48,032 bases of DNA from Flexithrix dorotheae DSM 6795 (GCF_000379765.1 NZ_KB903455.1:1-48032), one strand, 5' to 3'; positions 33,220-43,398 are shown, numbered from the stretch's first letter. Notes: generated by a model not told the origin, from the letters alone. Program-made: numbers and translations.

Positions 33220-36200
33220 TTGTTTAGAATTACTAAAATAATTTCCATTGCTATTTTAACCATTACCTGGATTTCAGGTAATGAGATGGTATATGCCCAG
33301 GATCCAGCAGGCGACTCTGTGACAATCGATCCTGAAACATTACCTCCTTATCAGAGAGATCGGTATGGAGACCCCTTTTCAGGTTATGAAAGTCCCTCTC
33401 CCTTTTTAATAAAACCTCCTTCAAGTCTGGATATAGGCATAGATAGTACTGGAGCATATTATAATATCTCAGAAAAAATTGGTCCTTATAATTACCGAAC
33501 CGAATCAACCATTCCATTTGAAGAATACCAGGAATATAAATACCGGGAAATGGTTCGGGACTACTGGAAAACAATTTCCTCTGCCCAGGATGGAGGGGAT
33601 GATCTTACAGGAGAAGGACTGGCCATTCCCCCTATAAAACTAGGCCGGTTGGCACAAAGGTTATTTGGAGGAGATCAGGTGACCATTCAGCCGAATGGTC
33701 AGGTAGTGTTAGATTTTGGGGGCTTGTGGCAGCGGGTAAATAATCCGGGTTTGCCGATCAGACAACAAAAAAATGGAGGTTTTAACTTCGATCAGCAAAT
33801 TGGAATGGCTTTGTCTGGAAAAATTGGAGAAAAACTTTCAGTGAATGCAAATTTTGATACAAAGAATACCTTCCAGTTTGAGCAGAAATATAATATTAAC
33901 TATACCGCCTTTGAAGAAGATATCATTCAGGAAGTGCAATTGGGTAACGTTAGTTTTTCTTCGAGAAACAGCTTGATATCGGGAGCTCAAAACCTATTCG
34001 GATTTACCACAAAAATGCGGTTCGGTAAATTGTTTATTGATGCTGTTGTTTCCAACCAGCGGGGTAGTACAGAGACCATGGTAATAAAAAATGGTGCTCA
34101 AAACAGGGAATTTGAGATTAGGGCAGATATGTACGATGCCAACCGGAATTTCTTTTTAGCCCAATTTTTCCGAAATAATTACGAAGCTTCACTCAACAAT
34201 ATTCCGGTGATTAATTCAGGAGTGACCATTACAAGAATGGAACTCTATATAACCAATAGGAACAATGATACGCAAACCCTAAGAAGCGTCACTGGTTTCC
34301 TAGATTTGGGTGAGGCTTACCCATATGACCCTCAATGGAGAAATGATGAAATTCCGATTACTGGACCTCCAATACCAGCTGATAATGATATCAACAAACT
34401 TTTTGAAAAACTTCAAGAAAATCCTTCTCTAAGGGTTTCTGATGCTACCAGCCAGGAATTGGAAATTTTGGGCTTGGAAAAGGGAACTGAATTTGAAACA
34501 TTGAGGAGTGCCAGAAAATTAAATCAGGATGAGTATTATTTCCATCCTCAATTGGGGTACATTTCCCTGAGAACTCCTTTAAAACCAGATGAAGTGCTGG
34601 CAGTTTCTTTCGAATATACCTATAGAGGTCAAAGTTTTAAGGTTGGAGAACTTTCCGAAGATTATCAGAACCTAACGGATGATAAAACCATTTTCCTTAA
34701 GCTGTTAAGACCCTCATCTATCAGAATTGATTTGCCTACCTGGGACTTAATGATGAAAAACGTTTACTCACTCAATACTAACCTAGTGGTGAGGGATAAT
34801 TTCCAGTTTAAGGTGGTTTACCGGGATGATTTTAATCGTCTAGACAAAACCAGTTTGAATGAAGGTAGAAGAATAAAGGATATTCCATTGGTAAACATCA
34901 TGGGGCTCGACCGGTTGAATCAAAGTAATGAAATTGTATTTGAAGTTGACCCGGATACTCAGGAGAGAACAGTAATCGGTGATGGTAATTTTGACTATGT
35001 GGAAGATGTAACCATCAATACCAGGGATGGAAAAGTTATTTTTCCGGTGCTTGAACCATTTGGAAAGCATTTAGAAAAGTTTTTTGATGAGGATGAAGGC
35101 TTATTAAAAGAACAGTATGTTTTTGATACGCTTTATAGAGGAACACAAAATGATGCTACCCAGACAGCAGGTCAGAATAAATATTTTATGACGGGTAGTT
35201 ATCAATCGGGCACAAGTAATGAGATCATTTTGCCAGGGATAAATATTGCCGAAAATTCGGTAGTGATTCGTGCCGGGAATACTGTGCTTTCTGAAGGAGT
35301 TGATTTTACGGTAGATTATCAATTTGGAAGGGTAAGAATTTTAAATGAAGGAGTTTTAAACTCAGCAAAAGAGATCAGAATTCAATATGAACGGGCAGAT
35401 TTATTCAGTTTTCGGCAGAAAAGTCTCATGGGTTTTGATGCGGAATACCGGCTTACCAAGGATATTAGATTTACAGGAACTTTCCTGCATTTGAATGAAC
35501 GCCCAACCATTACCAGAGTCGCAGTGGGGAACGAGCCTACGAGGAATACCATGTGGGGATTTGGTGTGGATTACCGAAGTGATTCCAGGTTATTAACCAA
35601 GATGGTAGATGCGTTGCCTTTTATCAGTACCAAGGAGCAGTCGAGTGTTGCCCTTAAGGCTGAGTTCGCTCAAATCGTCCCGGGAGTTCCAAGTTTATTG
35701 GTTGGAGATAAGGGGACTTCCTATATTGATGACTTTGAACAAGCTGAAGTGCCATACGATCTTACCAGAAGCCCAACCAGCTGGGTTTTGGGTTCAACCC
35801 CTCAGGCCATTCTCAATGACCAGGTGGCTTCAGCCGGATTGGAAAAAAATTATCGCAGAGCCAAATTAGCATGGTACACTATTGATAATTCATTTTATAG
35901 TAATACAAATAATATTATTGGGGTAACAGAGGAAATTCAGGAAAACCATTACATGAGGTACATTCCATTTGATGAAGTATTCCCCAACAAACAAAGAGGG
36001 CAGGTAGCCCTTCCGGAAATTTCCTTCGATCTTGCCTATTATCCTGAAGAAATTGGTCCTTACAATTATAATCCGGACTTAGATCCGGATGGTTCATTAA
36101 AAAACCCTTCCAATAATTTTGGAGCCGTTACCAGGGCGATTACAAGTGACATTGATTTTGATAATAGTAACATTCAGTACATAGAATTCTGGTTGATGGA

Positions 36201-39200
36201 TCCATTCGATCAGGACAGGGCAATTACCGGAGCAGAAGGAAATACTGGAGGAAAGTTAGTGTTTAATCTGGGTAATATTTCGGAAGATTTAATTCCAGAT
36301 GAAAGGCATTTCTTTGAAAACGGATTACCTGTTACAGATGAAGAAACGGCTGATACTACTGTGTGGGGTAAAGTGCCCAATACCCAGTATTTGACTAATT
36401 CCTTTGCTGTAGGCCCTAATGCCAGAACTTTACAGGATGTGGGATTCGATGGGTTGTTGAGTAGCGGTGGAGCAGATACGAATGAGGAGGCCATTAAAAG
36501 AGCTGACTATCTGGAACAACTAAGGCAAAATGGCGTTTCACCGGAAATTGTCCAGAGAATAGCCGAGGATCCCTCTGCCGATGATTTTAAATATTATTTG
36601 GATCCTTCCTATGATGAAACTGCTTCTAATATTCTGGAAAGATACAAGGCTTTTAATGGACCTGAAGGCAACTCTCCTGAAAATGCAGGGTCAAATTTTA
36701 CGCCTTCATCCTCCACTTTCCCCGACAATGAAGATTTAAACAGAGATAATACACTTTCGGATATTGAACAATATTTTGAATATGAGGTGCCTTTAGACCA
36801 GGAAGGAAATAGGTTGAAAATATCAGATAACCCTTATGTAGTTGATCAGGTTGATGCGGTTACAGAAGAAGGTAAAGCCATCTCCTGGTATCAATTTAGG
36901 ATCCCGCTTAGAGATAAAAGAGCCACTGCAGTCAATAATATTCAGAGTTTTAAGTCCATTAAATTCCTTAGGATGTATATGACTGGATGGACTGATCCTG
37001 TGGTATTGAGAATGGTTCAATTTCAGTTTGTAGGAGCCCAATGGAGACCATTTACCGAAGAACTTTTTGAGCCAGGTTTGGATGAGGTGCCCGATAATGA
37101 CCAGACTTTTTTAGCTGTAAGCTCTGTAAATATTGAGGAAAATGGACAGGATAAAAATGATGGAAATTCAGTGGCTTATAATCTTCCTCCTGGTTTTAAC
37201 AGAGATTTAGACATTACGTCTACCATTACAAGAGCCTTGAATGAGCAATCGGTTCAGGTAAAAGTGGATAATTTACTGCCAAAGGATTCAAGGGCAATAT
37301 TTAAACCCTTTTCACTGGATTTGGTGAATTACAAGCGTTTGAAAATGGAAATCCATGCCCATGATGAAACCAGAACTACAAATGAAGGGGATTTGACCGC
37401 ATTTATAAGGCTTGGAAGTGATTTTAATCAAAACTATTATCAGATAGAAGTCCCTCTTGAAATGACTCCATTGGGGACCTCTGCCTCAGATCGTGAAGCG
37501 CTATGGCCCAGGAGTAATGAAATTGATATCGCACTGGAAGAATTATATAAATTGAAGTCTGAACGGAATAGGGTAGGAGGTGATAGTAAAAATGAATATC
37601 CCATTACACCAGGACCAAACATTGGAAAGTACAGGGTTACGGTAAGAGGAAACCCCGAGCTGAGCGGAGTCCAAACGGTAATGTTAGGGGTGAAAAATCC
37701 AAGAACAGGGGATGGTTTGCCTAAGTCAGCTATAGTCTGGTTTAATGAATTGCGTGTGACAGATTTCGATCAGACATCGGGATGGGCAACTAATTTAAGT
37801 TTAAATACCAAACTGGCCGATTTTGCCATGGTGAATGCCTCATTGCGGTATAACACCTACGGTTTTGGGCAAATTCAGGATAAAGTATTTGAAAGAGCCC
37901 GATCAAAAACCTTAAGCTATGATGTAAATGCTAATATTAATCTGGATAAAATTCTTTTAAATAAGGTTGGTATTTCACTGCCTTTGTATGTGGCCTATGA
38001 GAAAAGTATTACCGATCCGTTCTTTGATCCCAGAGATGAGGATGTGCCTTTAGAACTTGCTCTTGCTTCCATTAACGATCCGCAGGAAAGGCAGGATTAT
38101 CTGGATAAGGTGAGAGATTTATATGAGGTAAGAAGTATTAACCTCACCAATGTGCGGAAAAAGAAAATGCGTGAAGATGCTAAAAGTAATGTATGGGATA
38201 TAGAAAATCTATCATTTTCCGCTTCTTATAGTGATGCCTTTACCAGAAATATTCAAATTGCTACTATGCTTGATCGGCAATGGCGACTTGGTGCAGTATA
38301 TGGCTTTAACAGTAAAGCAAAACCATTTGAGCCTTTTAAAAACGCTGAAGGACTCAGTTCCCCCTGGCTCAAACTGGTAAAGGACTTCAATTTGAATCTT
38401 GTGCCTACAAGTATTGCGATAAGAGCTGATTTACGGAGGAATTTCAGAAAAATTCAATATAGAAATACAGACCTTTCTCCAATTATTCCAACTTACGAAA
38501 AAGTTTTCAACTTTGACCGGGCATATACACTTAATTGGGGATTATCCAAAAACCTTGGTTTGAACTACAATGCAGTAGCCAATGCGCTTATTGATGAAAA
38601 TCCTGGAGAAATTACTGAAAGTGTAAGAGATCAGATTATTAGTAATCTGAAAGATTTTGGAAGAATGAAATTGTTTACCCAGAGTGTTGGGGCAAATTAT
38701 AAAATACCTTTCGACAAAATTCCACTTACCAGCTGGCTGGCAGGAGATGCCTCTTACAATACTACGTATACCTGGACGGCTGGTTCATTAGGCATTGCCG
38801 ATACCCTGGGAAATAATGCTGCCAATAACAGAACGATTGCTGTTAATGGTCGGATTGATATGAACAAAATCTATAACAGTGTTCCCGGGCTGAAGAAATA
38901 TAATGTTACTACCGGAAGAGGAAGAGGCAGGCAGCAGGATCCCTTACAACTTGAAAGGAAAAAGCTTCAGGATAAATTAAGAAAGATTGACGAAAAGATA
39001 AAAAAACAAGAAGAAAAAGCGGCTCAAAAGGAGACCAAAAGATTATTGAAACTTGTGGATGGAGATTCTACTTTACTGGATTCCATTAGAAGCGTTCAAC
39101 CTCTGGAAGAGGAACCCGCAGAGGAGGTGAAACCTAAAGGATTAGAGAAAAAAAAGTTGAGGATTCAGCAACAAATTGCAGATATTGATGCCGAAATAGA

Positions 39201-40626
39201 AAGAAAGAAACAGGCCGAAGAAAAGCCAAAAGAACAAAAAGTAATAAAAGGGCTTGCAGGTCTATTGATGTCGGTAAAAAGTATCAAAGCCTCATTTAAT
39301 GAATCAGCAGGAACTATTCTACCTGGTTATATGCGAACGCCAAAATATTTTGGTTTTGATGACCAATGGGATAGCCCCGGAATTGATTTTCTATTAGGTA
39401 GTCAGGATGCCAATGTACGGAAGGAAGCTGCTGCTAAAGGCTACCTTTCTGAAAGTTTATATCAGAATAATCCTTTTTTGCAAAATAGATTAAGGAATTT
39501 GACCTTTAATGCCGATGTTGAACCTGTAAAGGATTTTAAAATTACTTTGGAAGCCAAAAAGTCAGTTACGGATAATTATTCTGAAAATTACCGAAAAGCA
39601 TATGATGATGAATTAATGGATACAGTTTATATGAGCCAAACTCCTGTGAGGTCTGGAGGGTTTGCGATGTCTTATTTCATGTTGCCTACTGCTTTCAGCA
39701 AAGATGATATCAATAACAATAGTGAATTATTTGATCAATTTGTAGCTAACAGAGAAGTGGTTTATGAAAGGCTTGGTCTCGCAGGAATTTCAGATACACT
39801 GGATCTGAATAATCCTGATGTGTTAATTCCTGCTTTTAGAATGGCTTATGCCGGGGAGGATGAAAATACAAGTAACCTTTCCAAATTTCCCAAAATTCCT
39901 TTGCCAAACTGGCGGGTTACCTACAACGGTTTATCTAAAGTCGCTGGTTTAAAAGAGGTTTTCAGAAGTGTTTCCATTACTCACGGCTATTCTTCGGAAT
40001 ATGCAGTGGGAAATTTTGCCTCAAGCTTATTTTATGTAAATGATGCCGATCTTCTCACTCTGAATAATGATATAGAAAATATCAATAGTACGCAGATAAA
40101 TCCTGAAACAGGCAGGATCGCTCCAATTCTGGTTATGAGTCAGGTCAGGATGACAGAACAGTTTAGTCCGCTTATTGGGGTGAATCTGCGGACGAGAAGT
40201 AATGTGACTATTAAAGTTGACTATAAAACAAGAAGAGATGTAGCGCTTAATTTGAATAACGCTGAAGTAAGTGAATTAAAAAATAAAGATTTCACAGTGG
40301 ATCTGGGTATGACAAAAGCGGGGATGAAACTTCCAATCAGGACAAGAACTGGCTCTCAGATTGTGTTGAATAACGATGTAACTATGAGGCTGGCTATGAC
40401 CATTCGTGATACCAAAACTGTTCAGCGAAAAATTGATGATGCTCCTGTAGTCACACAGGGAAATCTGAACTTCCAGTTTAAACCAACTGTAGCTTACCAA
40501 ATTAATAAACAGGCCAATATACAGCTATATTTTGAGCGAACCATAAATGATCCCAGAGTTTCGAGTTCTTATAAAAGAACTACCACAGCATTTGGTGTAC
40601 AGATAAGATATGCCTTAACCCAATAA
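33220..40626 (+). CDS. sprA: T9SS outer-membrane translocon SprA (Sov)
   Basis: The giant beta-barrel pore of the type 9 secretion system, 2468 residues, which is normal for SprA. The signal peptide is residues 1-27 (MFRITKIISIAILTI...VYAQ). Diagnostic stretches include LPPYQRDRYGDPFS near the start, TIQPNGQVVLDFGG and SGKIGEKLSVNANFDT, ERADLFSFRQKSLMG, DFEQAEVPYDLT, and the end FGVQIRYALTQ. The start is TTG at 33220: the frame is closed by TAG at 33184 with no ATG between, and starting later would remove the signal peptide. Residues about 1905-2010 hold a Lys/Glu-rich coiled-coil-like insert. The 3' end overlaps the convergent truC gene by 12 bases. Function: exports CTD-bearing proteins and gliding adhesins. 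Confidence 0.97.
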   Translation: MFRITKIISIAILTITWISGNEMVYAQDPAGDSVTIDPETLPPYQRDRYGDPFSGYESPSPFLIKPPSSLDIGIDSTGAYYNISEKIGPYNYRTESTIPFEEYQEYKYREMVRDYWKTISSAQDGGDDLTGEGLAIPPIKLGRLAQRLFGGDQVTIQPNGQVVLDFGGLWQRVNNPGLPIRQQKNGGFNFDQQIGMALSGKIGEKLSVNANFDTKNTFQFEQKYNINYTAFEEDIIQEVQLGNVSFSSRNSLISGAQNLFGFTTKMRFGKLFIDAVVSNQRGSTETMVIKNGAQNREFEIRADMYDANRNFFLAQFFRNNYEASLNNIPVINSGVTITRMELYITNRNNDTQTLRSVTGFLDLGEAYPYDPQWRNDEIPITGPPIPADNDINKLFEKLQENPSLRVSDATSQELEILGLEKGTEFETLRSARKLNQDEYYFHPQLGYISLRTPLKPDEVLAVSFEYTYRGQSFKVGELSEDYQNLTDDKTIFLKLLRPSSIRIDLPTWDLMMKNVYSLNTNLVVRDNFQFKVVYRDDFNRLDKTSLNEGRRIKDIPLVNIMGLDRLNQSNEIVFEVDPDTQERTVIGDGNFDYVEDVTINTRDGKVIFPVLEPFGKHLEKFFDEDEGLLKEQYVFDTLYRGTQNDATQTAGQNKYFMTGSYQSGTSNEIILPGINIAENSVVIRAGNTVLSEGVDFTVDYQFGRVRILNEGVLNSAKEIRIQYERADLFSFRQKSLMGFDAEYRLTKDIRFTGTFLHLNERPTITRVAVGNEPTRNTMWGFGVDYRSDSRLLTKMVDALPFISTKEQSSVALKAEFAQIVPGVPSLLVGDKGTSYIDDFEQAEVPYDLTRSPTSWVLGSTPQAILNDQVASAGLEKNYRRAKLAWYTIDNSFYSNTNNIIGVTEEIQENHYMRYIPFDEVFPNKQRGQVALPEISFDLAYYPEEIGPYNYNPDLDPDGSLKNPSNNFGAVTRAITSDIDFDNSNIQYIEFWLMDPFDQDRAITGAEGNTGGKLVFNLGNISEDLIPDERHFFENGLPVTDEETADTTVWGKVPNTQYLTNSFAVGPNARTLQDVGFDGLLSSGGADTNEEAIKRADYLEQLRQNGVSPEIVQRIAEDPSADDFKYYLDPSYDETASNILERYKAFNGPEGNSPENAGSNFTPSSSTFPDNEDLNRDNTLSDIEQYFEYEVPLDQEGNRLKISDNPYVVDQVDAVTEEGKAISWYQFRIPLRDKRATAVNNIQSFKSIKFLRMYMTGWTDPVVLRMVQFQFVGAQWRPFTEELFEPGLDEVPDNDQTFLAVSSVNIEENGQDKNDGNSVAYNLPPGFNRDLDITSTITRALNEQSVQVKVDNLLPKDSRAIFKPFSLDLVNYKRLKMEIHAHDETRTTNEGDLTAFIRLGSDFNQNYYQIEVPLEMTPLGTSASDREALWPRSNEIDIALEELYKLKSERNRVGGDSKNEYPITPGPNIGKYRVTVRGNPELSGVQTVMLGVKNPRTGDGLPKSAIVWFNELRVTDFDQTSGWATNLSLNTKLADFAMVNASLRYNTYGFGQIQDKVFERARSKTLSYDVNANINLDKILLNKVGISLPLYVAYEKSITDPFFDPRDEDVPLELALASINDPQERQDYLDKVRDLYEVRSINLTNVRKKKMREDAKSNVWDIENLSFSASYSDAFTRNIQIATMLDRQWRLGAVYGFNSKAKPFEPFKNAEGLSSPWLKLVKDFNLNLVPTSIAIRADLRRNFRKIQYRNTDLSPIIPTYEKVFNFDRAYTLNWGLSKNLGLNYNAVANALIDENPGEITESVRDQIISNLKDFGRMKLFTQSVGANYKIPFDKIPLTSWLAGDASYNTTYTWTAGSLGIADTLGNNAANNRTIAVNGRIDMNKIYNSVPGLKKYNVTTGRGRGRQQDPLQLERKKLQDKLRKIDEKIKKQEEKAAQKETKRLLKLVDGDSTLLDSIRSVQPLEEEPAEEVKPKGLEKKKLRIQQQIADIDAEIERKKQAEEKPKEQKVIKGLAGLLMSVKSIKASFNESAGTILPGYMRTPKYFGFDDQWDSPGIDFLLGSQDANVRKEAAAKGYLSESLYQNNPFLQNRLRNLTFNADVEPVKDFKITLEAKKSVTDNYSENYRKAYDDELMDTVYMSQTPVRSGGFAMSYFMLPTAFSKDDINNNSELFDQFVANREVVYERLGLAGISDTLDLNNPDVLIPAFRMAYAGEDENTSNLSKFPKIPLPNWRVTYNGLSKVAGLKEVFRSVSITHGYSSEYAVGNFASSLFYVNDADLLTLNNDIENINSTQINPETGRIAPILVMSQVRMTEQFSPLIGVNLRTRSNVTIKVDYKTRRDVALNLNNAEVSELKNKDFTVDLGMTKAGMKLPIRTRTGSQIVLNNDVTMRLAMTIRDTKTVQRKIDDAPVVTQGNLNFQFKPTVAYQINKQANIQLYFERTINDPRVSSSYKRTTTAFGVQIRYALTQ

Positions 40627-41340
40627 ATTATATTCAAAATCCATCTGATTGATAATTGTTTTAAAATCCTTATCCAAAGGTGCTTTTAGGGTAATTTCGG
40701 TATCCAAAACAGGATGAATGAATTTTAATGAACTGGCATGTAGTAATAATCTGTGGCAGTTGAACTTTTCCCTTACCATCTGATTATGTTTCCCGTCACC
40801 ATGGGCTGTATCTCCTACTATGGGGTGGAAAATATGTTTCATATGCCTTCTTATTTGTCTGGTTCTTCCAGTTTCAGGGGATACCTGAACCAAGGAATAG
40901 CGGGAGGTAGGATAGGGCCTTACTGGAATTGGTAATTCGGTAGTGTAAAGCCTTTTATAAAAAGTAACAGCTGATTGCTTCTGAACTGTGGTTGATTTTT
41001 TCTTAGTGAATAAGGGAGGTAGGGGATAATCAATCACTCCTTCAGTTGGTGTATGACCTCTAACGATCGCCAGGTAGTTTTTTTTTACCTGCCTATTAGT
41101 GAATATTTCGGTGAGATTTTTTGCAATCTGCTTATCCAGGCCAAATAACAATACTCCTGAGGTTGGTTTGTCAAGCCTATGGGCAGGGTAAACCCATTTA
41201 CCCAGCTGATCCCGCAGGATTTCCATGGCATTTTTTTCTTCATACTTGTCAATATCGCTTTTATGGACAAGTAAACCACTTGGCTTATTAATGGCTACCA
41301 AGTAATCATCCTGATAAATAATGTCTAATGGGTGGGACAT
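40615..41340 (-). CDS. truC: tRNA pseudouridine synthase C (RluA family)
   Basis: Forms pseudouridine at position 65 of some tRNAs. The sequence follows E. coli TruC closely over most of its length: IIYQDDYLVAINKPSGLLVH, AHRLDKPTSGVLLFG with the catalytic Asp57 in HRLD, then PTSRYSLVQVSPETGRTRQIRRHMKHI and HPIVGDTAHGD. The 241-residue length fits TruC rather than the longer RluC/RluD, and it lacks an S4 domain. It starts nine bases after rpiA stops, so it is translated from the rpiA message. Its last 12 bases overlap the sprA stop region in the opposite direction, and no terminator could be found between them. Confidence 0.92.
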   Translation of the reverse strand: MSHPLDIIYQDDYLVAINKPSGLLVHKSDIDKYEEKNAMEILRDQLGKWVYPAHRLDKPTSGVLLFGLDKQIAKNLTEIFTNRQVKKNYLAIVRGHTPTEGVIDYPLPPLFTKKKSTTVQKQSAVTFYKRLYTTELPIPVRPYPTSRYSLVQVSPETGRTRQIRRHMKHIFHPIVGDTAHGDGKHNQMVREKFNCHRLLLHASSLKFIHPVLDTEITLKAPLDKDFKTIINQMDFEYNLLG

Positions 41341-41349
41341 GTAATCTGT

Positions 41350-42027
41350 TTACTCAAAGGTTTTCACTTCATTTCCTTCCCCCATTATTACCATGCCTGT
41401 AGTGGATAGAAATAGACCTGTTTCCACAATTCCCGGAATTGATTTTAACCGTTTTTCCAGGTACTCTAAATTTCGTTGCTGAATGATATTTAAATCAATA
41501 ATCAGGTTGTTTTCATCGGTAAGAAATGGTCTGTCCTTATCCATTCTAATCTTTGGAGAAAGCCCTAATTCTTCCAATTTTTTAATAATCAGTTCTTTGG
41601 CAAAAGGAATTATCTCCACAGGAAGCAGGAATTTTCCTAACCGGTTAACTTTTTTTGAAGCATCTACAATCACAATATTCTTTTTGGTAGCAGAAGCCAC
41701 AATTTTTTCCCTTAATAAAGCACCTCCACCTCCTTTAATCAATCGTAAATAAGGGTCAAATTCATCGGCACCGTCAATTGTAATGTCTATGGAAGTGTCT
41801 TTGGAAAAGTCTGTGAGGGGAATGCCTAAAGTTTCAGCTAATTTTTTTGAATTCTCGGAAGTGGGAATCCCTTTTATCCTGAGGCCATTTTTTTTGACTA
41901 ATTCTCCAATAGCCTTGATCGCATATTCCGCAGTATTTCCTGTACCAAGACCTACTACCATTCCATCTTTCAGGAACGATACCGCTTTTTCTGCAGCCAG
42001 TTTTTTTTCGACTTGTGAATTGCTCAT
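41350..42027 (-). CDS. rpiA: Ribose-5-phosphate isomerase A
   Basis: Interconverts ribose-5-phosphate and ribulose-5-phosphate in the pentose phosphate pathway. The 225-residue protein shows GLGTGNTAEYAI near residue 27, the substrate loop TIDGADEFDPYLRLIKGGGG with the catalytic Asp and Lys, LLREKIVASATKKNIVIVDASK, and the end GLFLSTTGMVIMGEG. The start ATG gives MSNSQVEKKLAAEKAVSFL, the usual length. It is followed directly by truC and preceded 56 bases upstream by a GNAT gene, so a three-gene unit is likely. Confidence 0.97.
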   Translation of the reverse strand: MSNSQVEKKLAAEKAVSFLKDGMVVGLGTGNTAEYAIKAIGELVKKNGLRIKGIPTSENSKKLAETLGIPLTDFSKDTSIDITIDGADEFDPYLRLIKGGGGALLREKIVASATKKNIVIVDASKKVNRLGKFLLPVEIIPFAKELIIKKLEELGLSPKIRMDKDRPFLTDENNLIIDLNIIQQRNLEYLEKRLKSIPGIVETGLFLSTTGMVIMGEGNEVKTFE

Positions 42028-42083
42028 TTTAAAATTTTTTGCATTGTTTCCCTAAAAAAACAAGTTTTTTACTTCGAATTATT

Positions 42084-42542
42084 TTAAGTAAAACTGAAGG
42101 CTAATTCTATTTGATGTTTACATTGAATTCCATTTTCATAAATAGCCTCAGGGTAATGGTCCAGAAAGAAATTTTTCCTGATTTTTTCTATTTCAAATCC
42201 CATTTTCTGGTATAAAGCTAGTTGATTAATACTTGAATTTCCAGTGCAGATAATTAACTTTTTATTTCCTGAATTTTTTCCGAAATCTATAGCAAATTGT
42301 AGAAGGCGTTTACCTATTCCCATTCCCTGAAAATGCTCATCTATTGCAATATTTTTAATTACCAGGAGTCCTGGCGATTCTTGTGAGATGACTATTACAC
42401 CAATTGTCAACTCCTGTTTTTGAGCAATAAAGCATTTCCCATTAGCCAAATAGGTTTCAATTAAGGCAGGGGAGGGATCTGCTAATAAAAGCAATTCTAT
42501 TGGTGGAGTGGAGCTTTTGGGTAATTCAATTATTTCAAACAC
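42084..42542 (-). CDS. GNAT-family N-acetyltransferase
   Basis: Transfers an acetyl group from acetyl-CoA to an unknown amine. The fold is clear from GKCFIAQKQELTIGVIVI, LVIKNIAIDEHFQGMGIGKRLLQFAIDFGK (acetyl-CoA loop QGMGIGKR) and LALYQKMGFEIEKIRKNFF near the end. The longest open frame reaches a TTG at 42605, but that adds 21 residues of Phe/Leu-rich noise from a T-rich leader. A GTG at 42542 (VFEIIELPKSS) gives a normal 152-residue protein that begins with the first beta-strand, and it is preferred. Start choice is uncertain. It probably heads the rpiA-truC unit. Confidence 0.8.
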   Translation of the reverse strand: MFEIIELPKSSTPPIELLLLADPSPALIETYLANGKCFIAQKQELTIGVIVISQESPGLLVIKNIAIDEHFQGMGIGKRLLQFAIDFGKNSGNKKLIICTGNSSINQLALYQKMGFEIEKIRKNFFLDHYPEAIYENGIQCKHQIELAFSFT

Positions 42543-42807
42543 CTGAAAAAGCTTAAAAAGTTGAAAAAATGCTATTTGATGAAAAACAAAAAGGACAAAA
42601 AGCAATTGTCTTTACCAAAACAACTATTTTCTGTCCTTTATTCCTAAAATAAGGAGCGAGATTAGAATTCCTTTGAAAAAAATGAGCCACAATAAGAGGG
42701 CTGCAAAATTCAAAATGTTTTGTGGAGTTCCTGTACCACAGACTTAAATTAAGGCGATTTTCCGGACGCTAAAGATCGGTCTGTTTCTACACCTTATTTT
42801 TTGCTCA

Positions 42808-43002
42808 CTAGTTAGCTTCTATCTGAGCTTTTCTGTTTTTATATGCCGCTTTCAGGATGGCATTTCTTTTCTTAACAGAATCTTTTTCGAAAAACCTTCT
42901 GTTTTTCACTTCATCATGAAGTTTTACATTTCTTACTTTGTTTTTGTAACGTCTTAAAGCCTTTTCGATAGACTCATTTTCTTTCTTTTTAATTATTAGC
43001 AT
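42808..43002 (-). CDS. rpsU: 30S ribosomal protein S21
   Basis: Small basic ribosomal protein. In Bacteroidota S21 (with S18 and S6) is part of the structure that occludes the anti-Shine-Dalgarno sequence of 16S rRNA. The 64 residues begin MLIIKKKENESIEKALRRYK and end AAYKNRKAQIEAN; the core KALRRYKNK and RRFFEKDSVKKRNAIL are typical. It has its own promoter box at 43128-43135 and a leader of about 120 bases. It lies downstream of the tRNA-Ala gene, but a terminator separates them. Confidence 0.93.
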   Translation of the reverse strand: MLIIKKKENESIEKALRRYKNKVRNVKLHDEVKNRRFFEKDSVKKRNAILKAAYKNRKAQIEAN

Positions 43003-43127
43003 AAATAAAAATTGTAATTATGGAAAATATTATTTTTTATATTATTGACTTATTTCAAACTTAGATTTTGGAGGAGTATTTTGTAATATCCTTCAACCCT
43101 CTCTTATCTAATTCAATTAACAGGGTG

Positions 43128-43135
43128 CAAAGGTA
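43128..43135 (-). promoter_or_regulatory. Candidate -7 element for rpsU
   Basis: Minus strand TACCTTTG, a full TAnnTTTG match, followed by GCACCC. The long leader (about 120 bases) could hold translational control, but no clear hairpin was found in it. Confidence 0.5.
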
Positions 43136-43240
43136 ATATTTTTTTTATTAGAATGTGGATTATTTCTTAAGAAGATTAAGATAATTATTGGTTTGAAGCC
43201 GGTTTTTTGAAGAATTTTGGAAATGGAGGAAAACATCAAT

Positions 43241-43272
43241 AAAAAACCCTAACCTTTTTATGGGTTAGGGTT
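43241..43272 (-). terminator. Terminator of tRNA-Ala
   Basis: Ten-base perfect stem AACCCTAACC / GGTTAGGGTT (43245-43254 and 43263-43272), followed on the minus strand by six T. Confidence 0.9.
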
Positions 43273-43279
43273 AAAATTG

Positions 43280-43354
<75 letters not shown>

Positions 43355-43369
43355 TTATAAATGAGGATG

Positions 43370-43398
43370 CAAATATAATTATTTTAATTATTTTACAA
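43370..43398 (-). promoter_or_regulatory. Promoter of tRNA-Ala
   Basis: On the minus strand TTG (43396-43398), an 18-base AT-only spacer, then TATATTTG (43370-43377), a full match to the Bacteroidota consensus. This is the best two-box promoter in the window. Confidence 0.75.

Noticed and set aside
42543-42605. N-terminal extension of the GNAT protein from a TTG start
   Set aside because: Its 21 residues are Phe/Leu-rich and come from a T-rich leader; the fold starts after the GTG at 42542.
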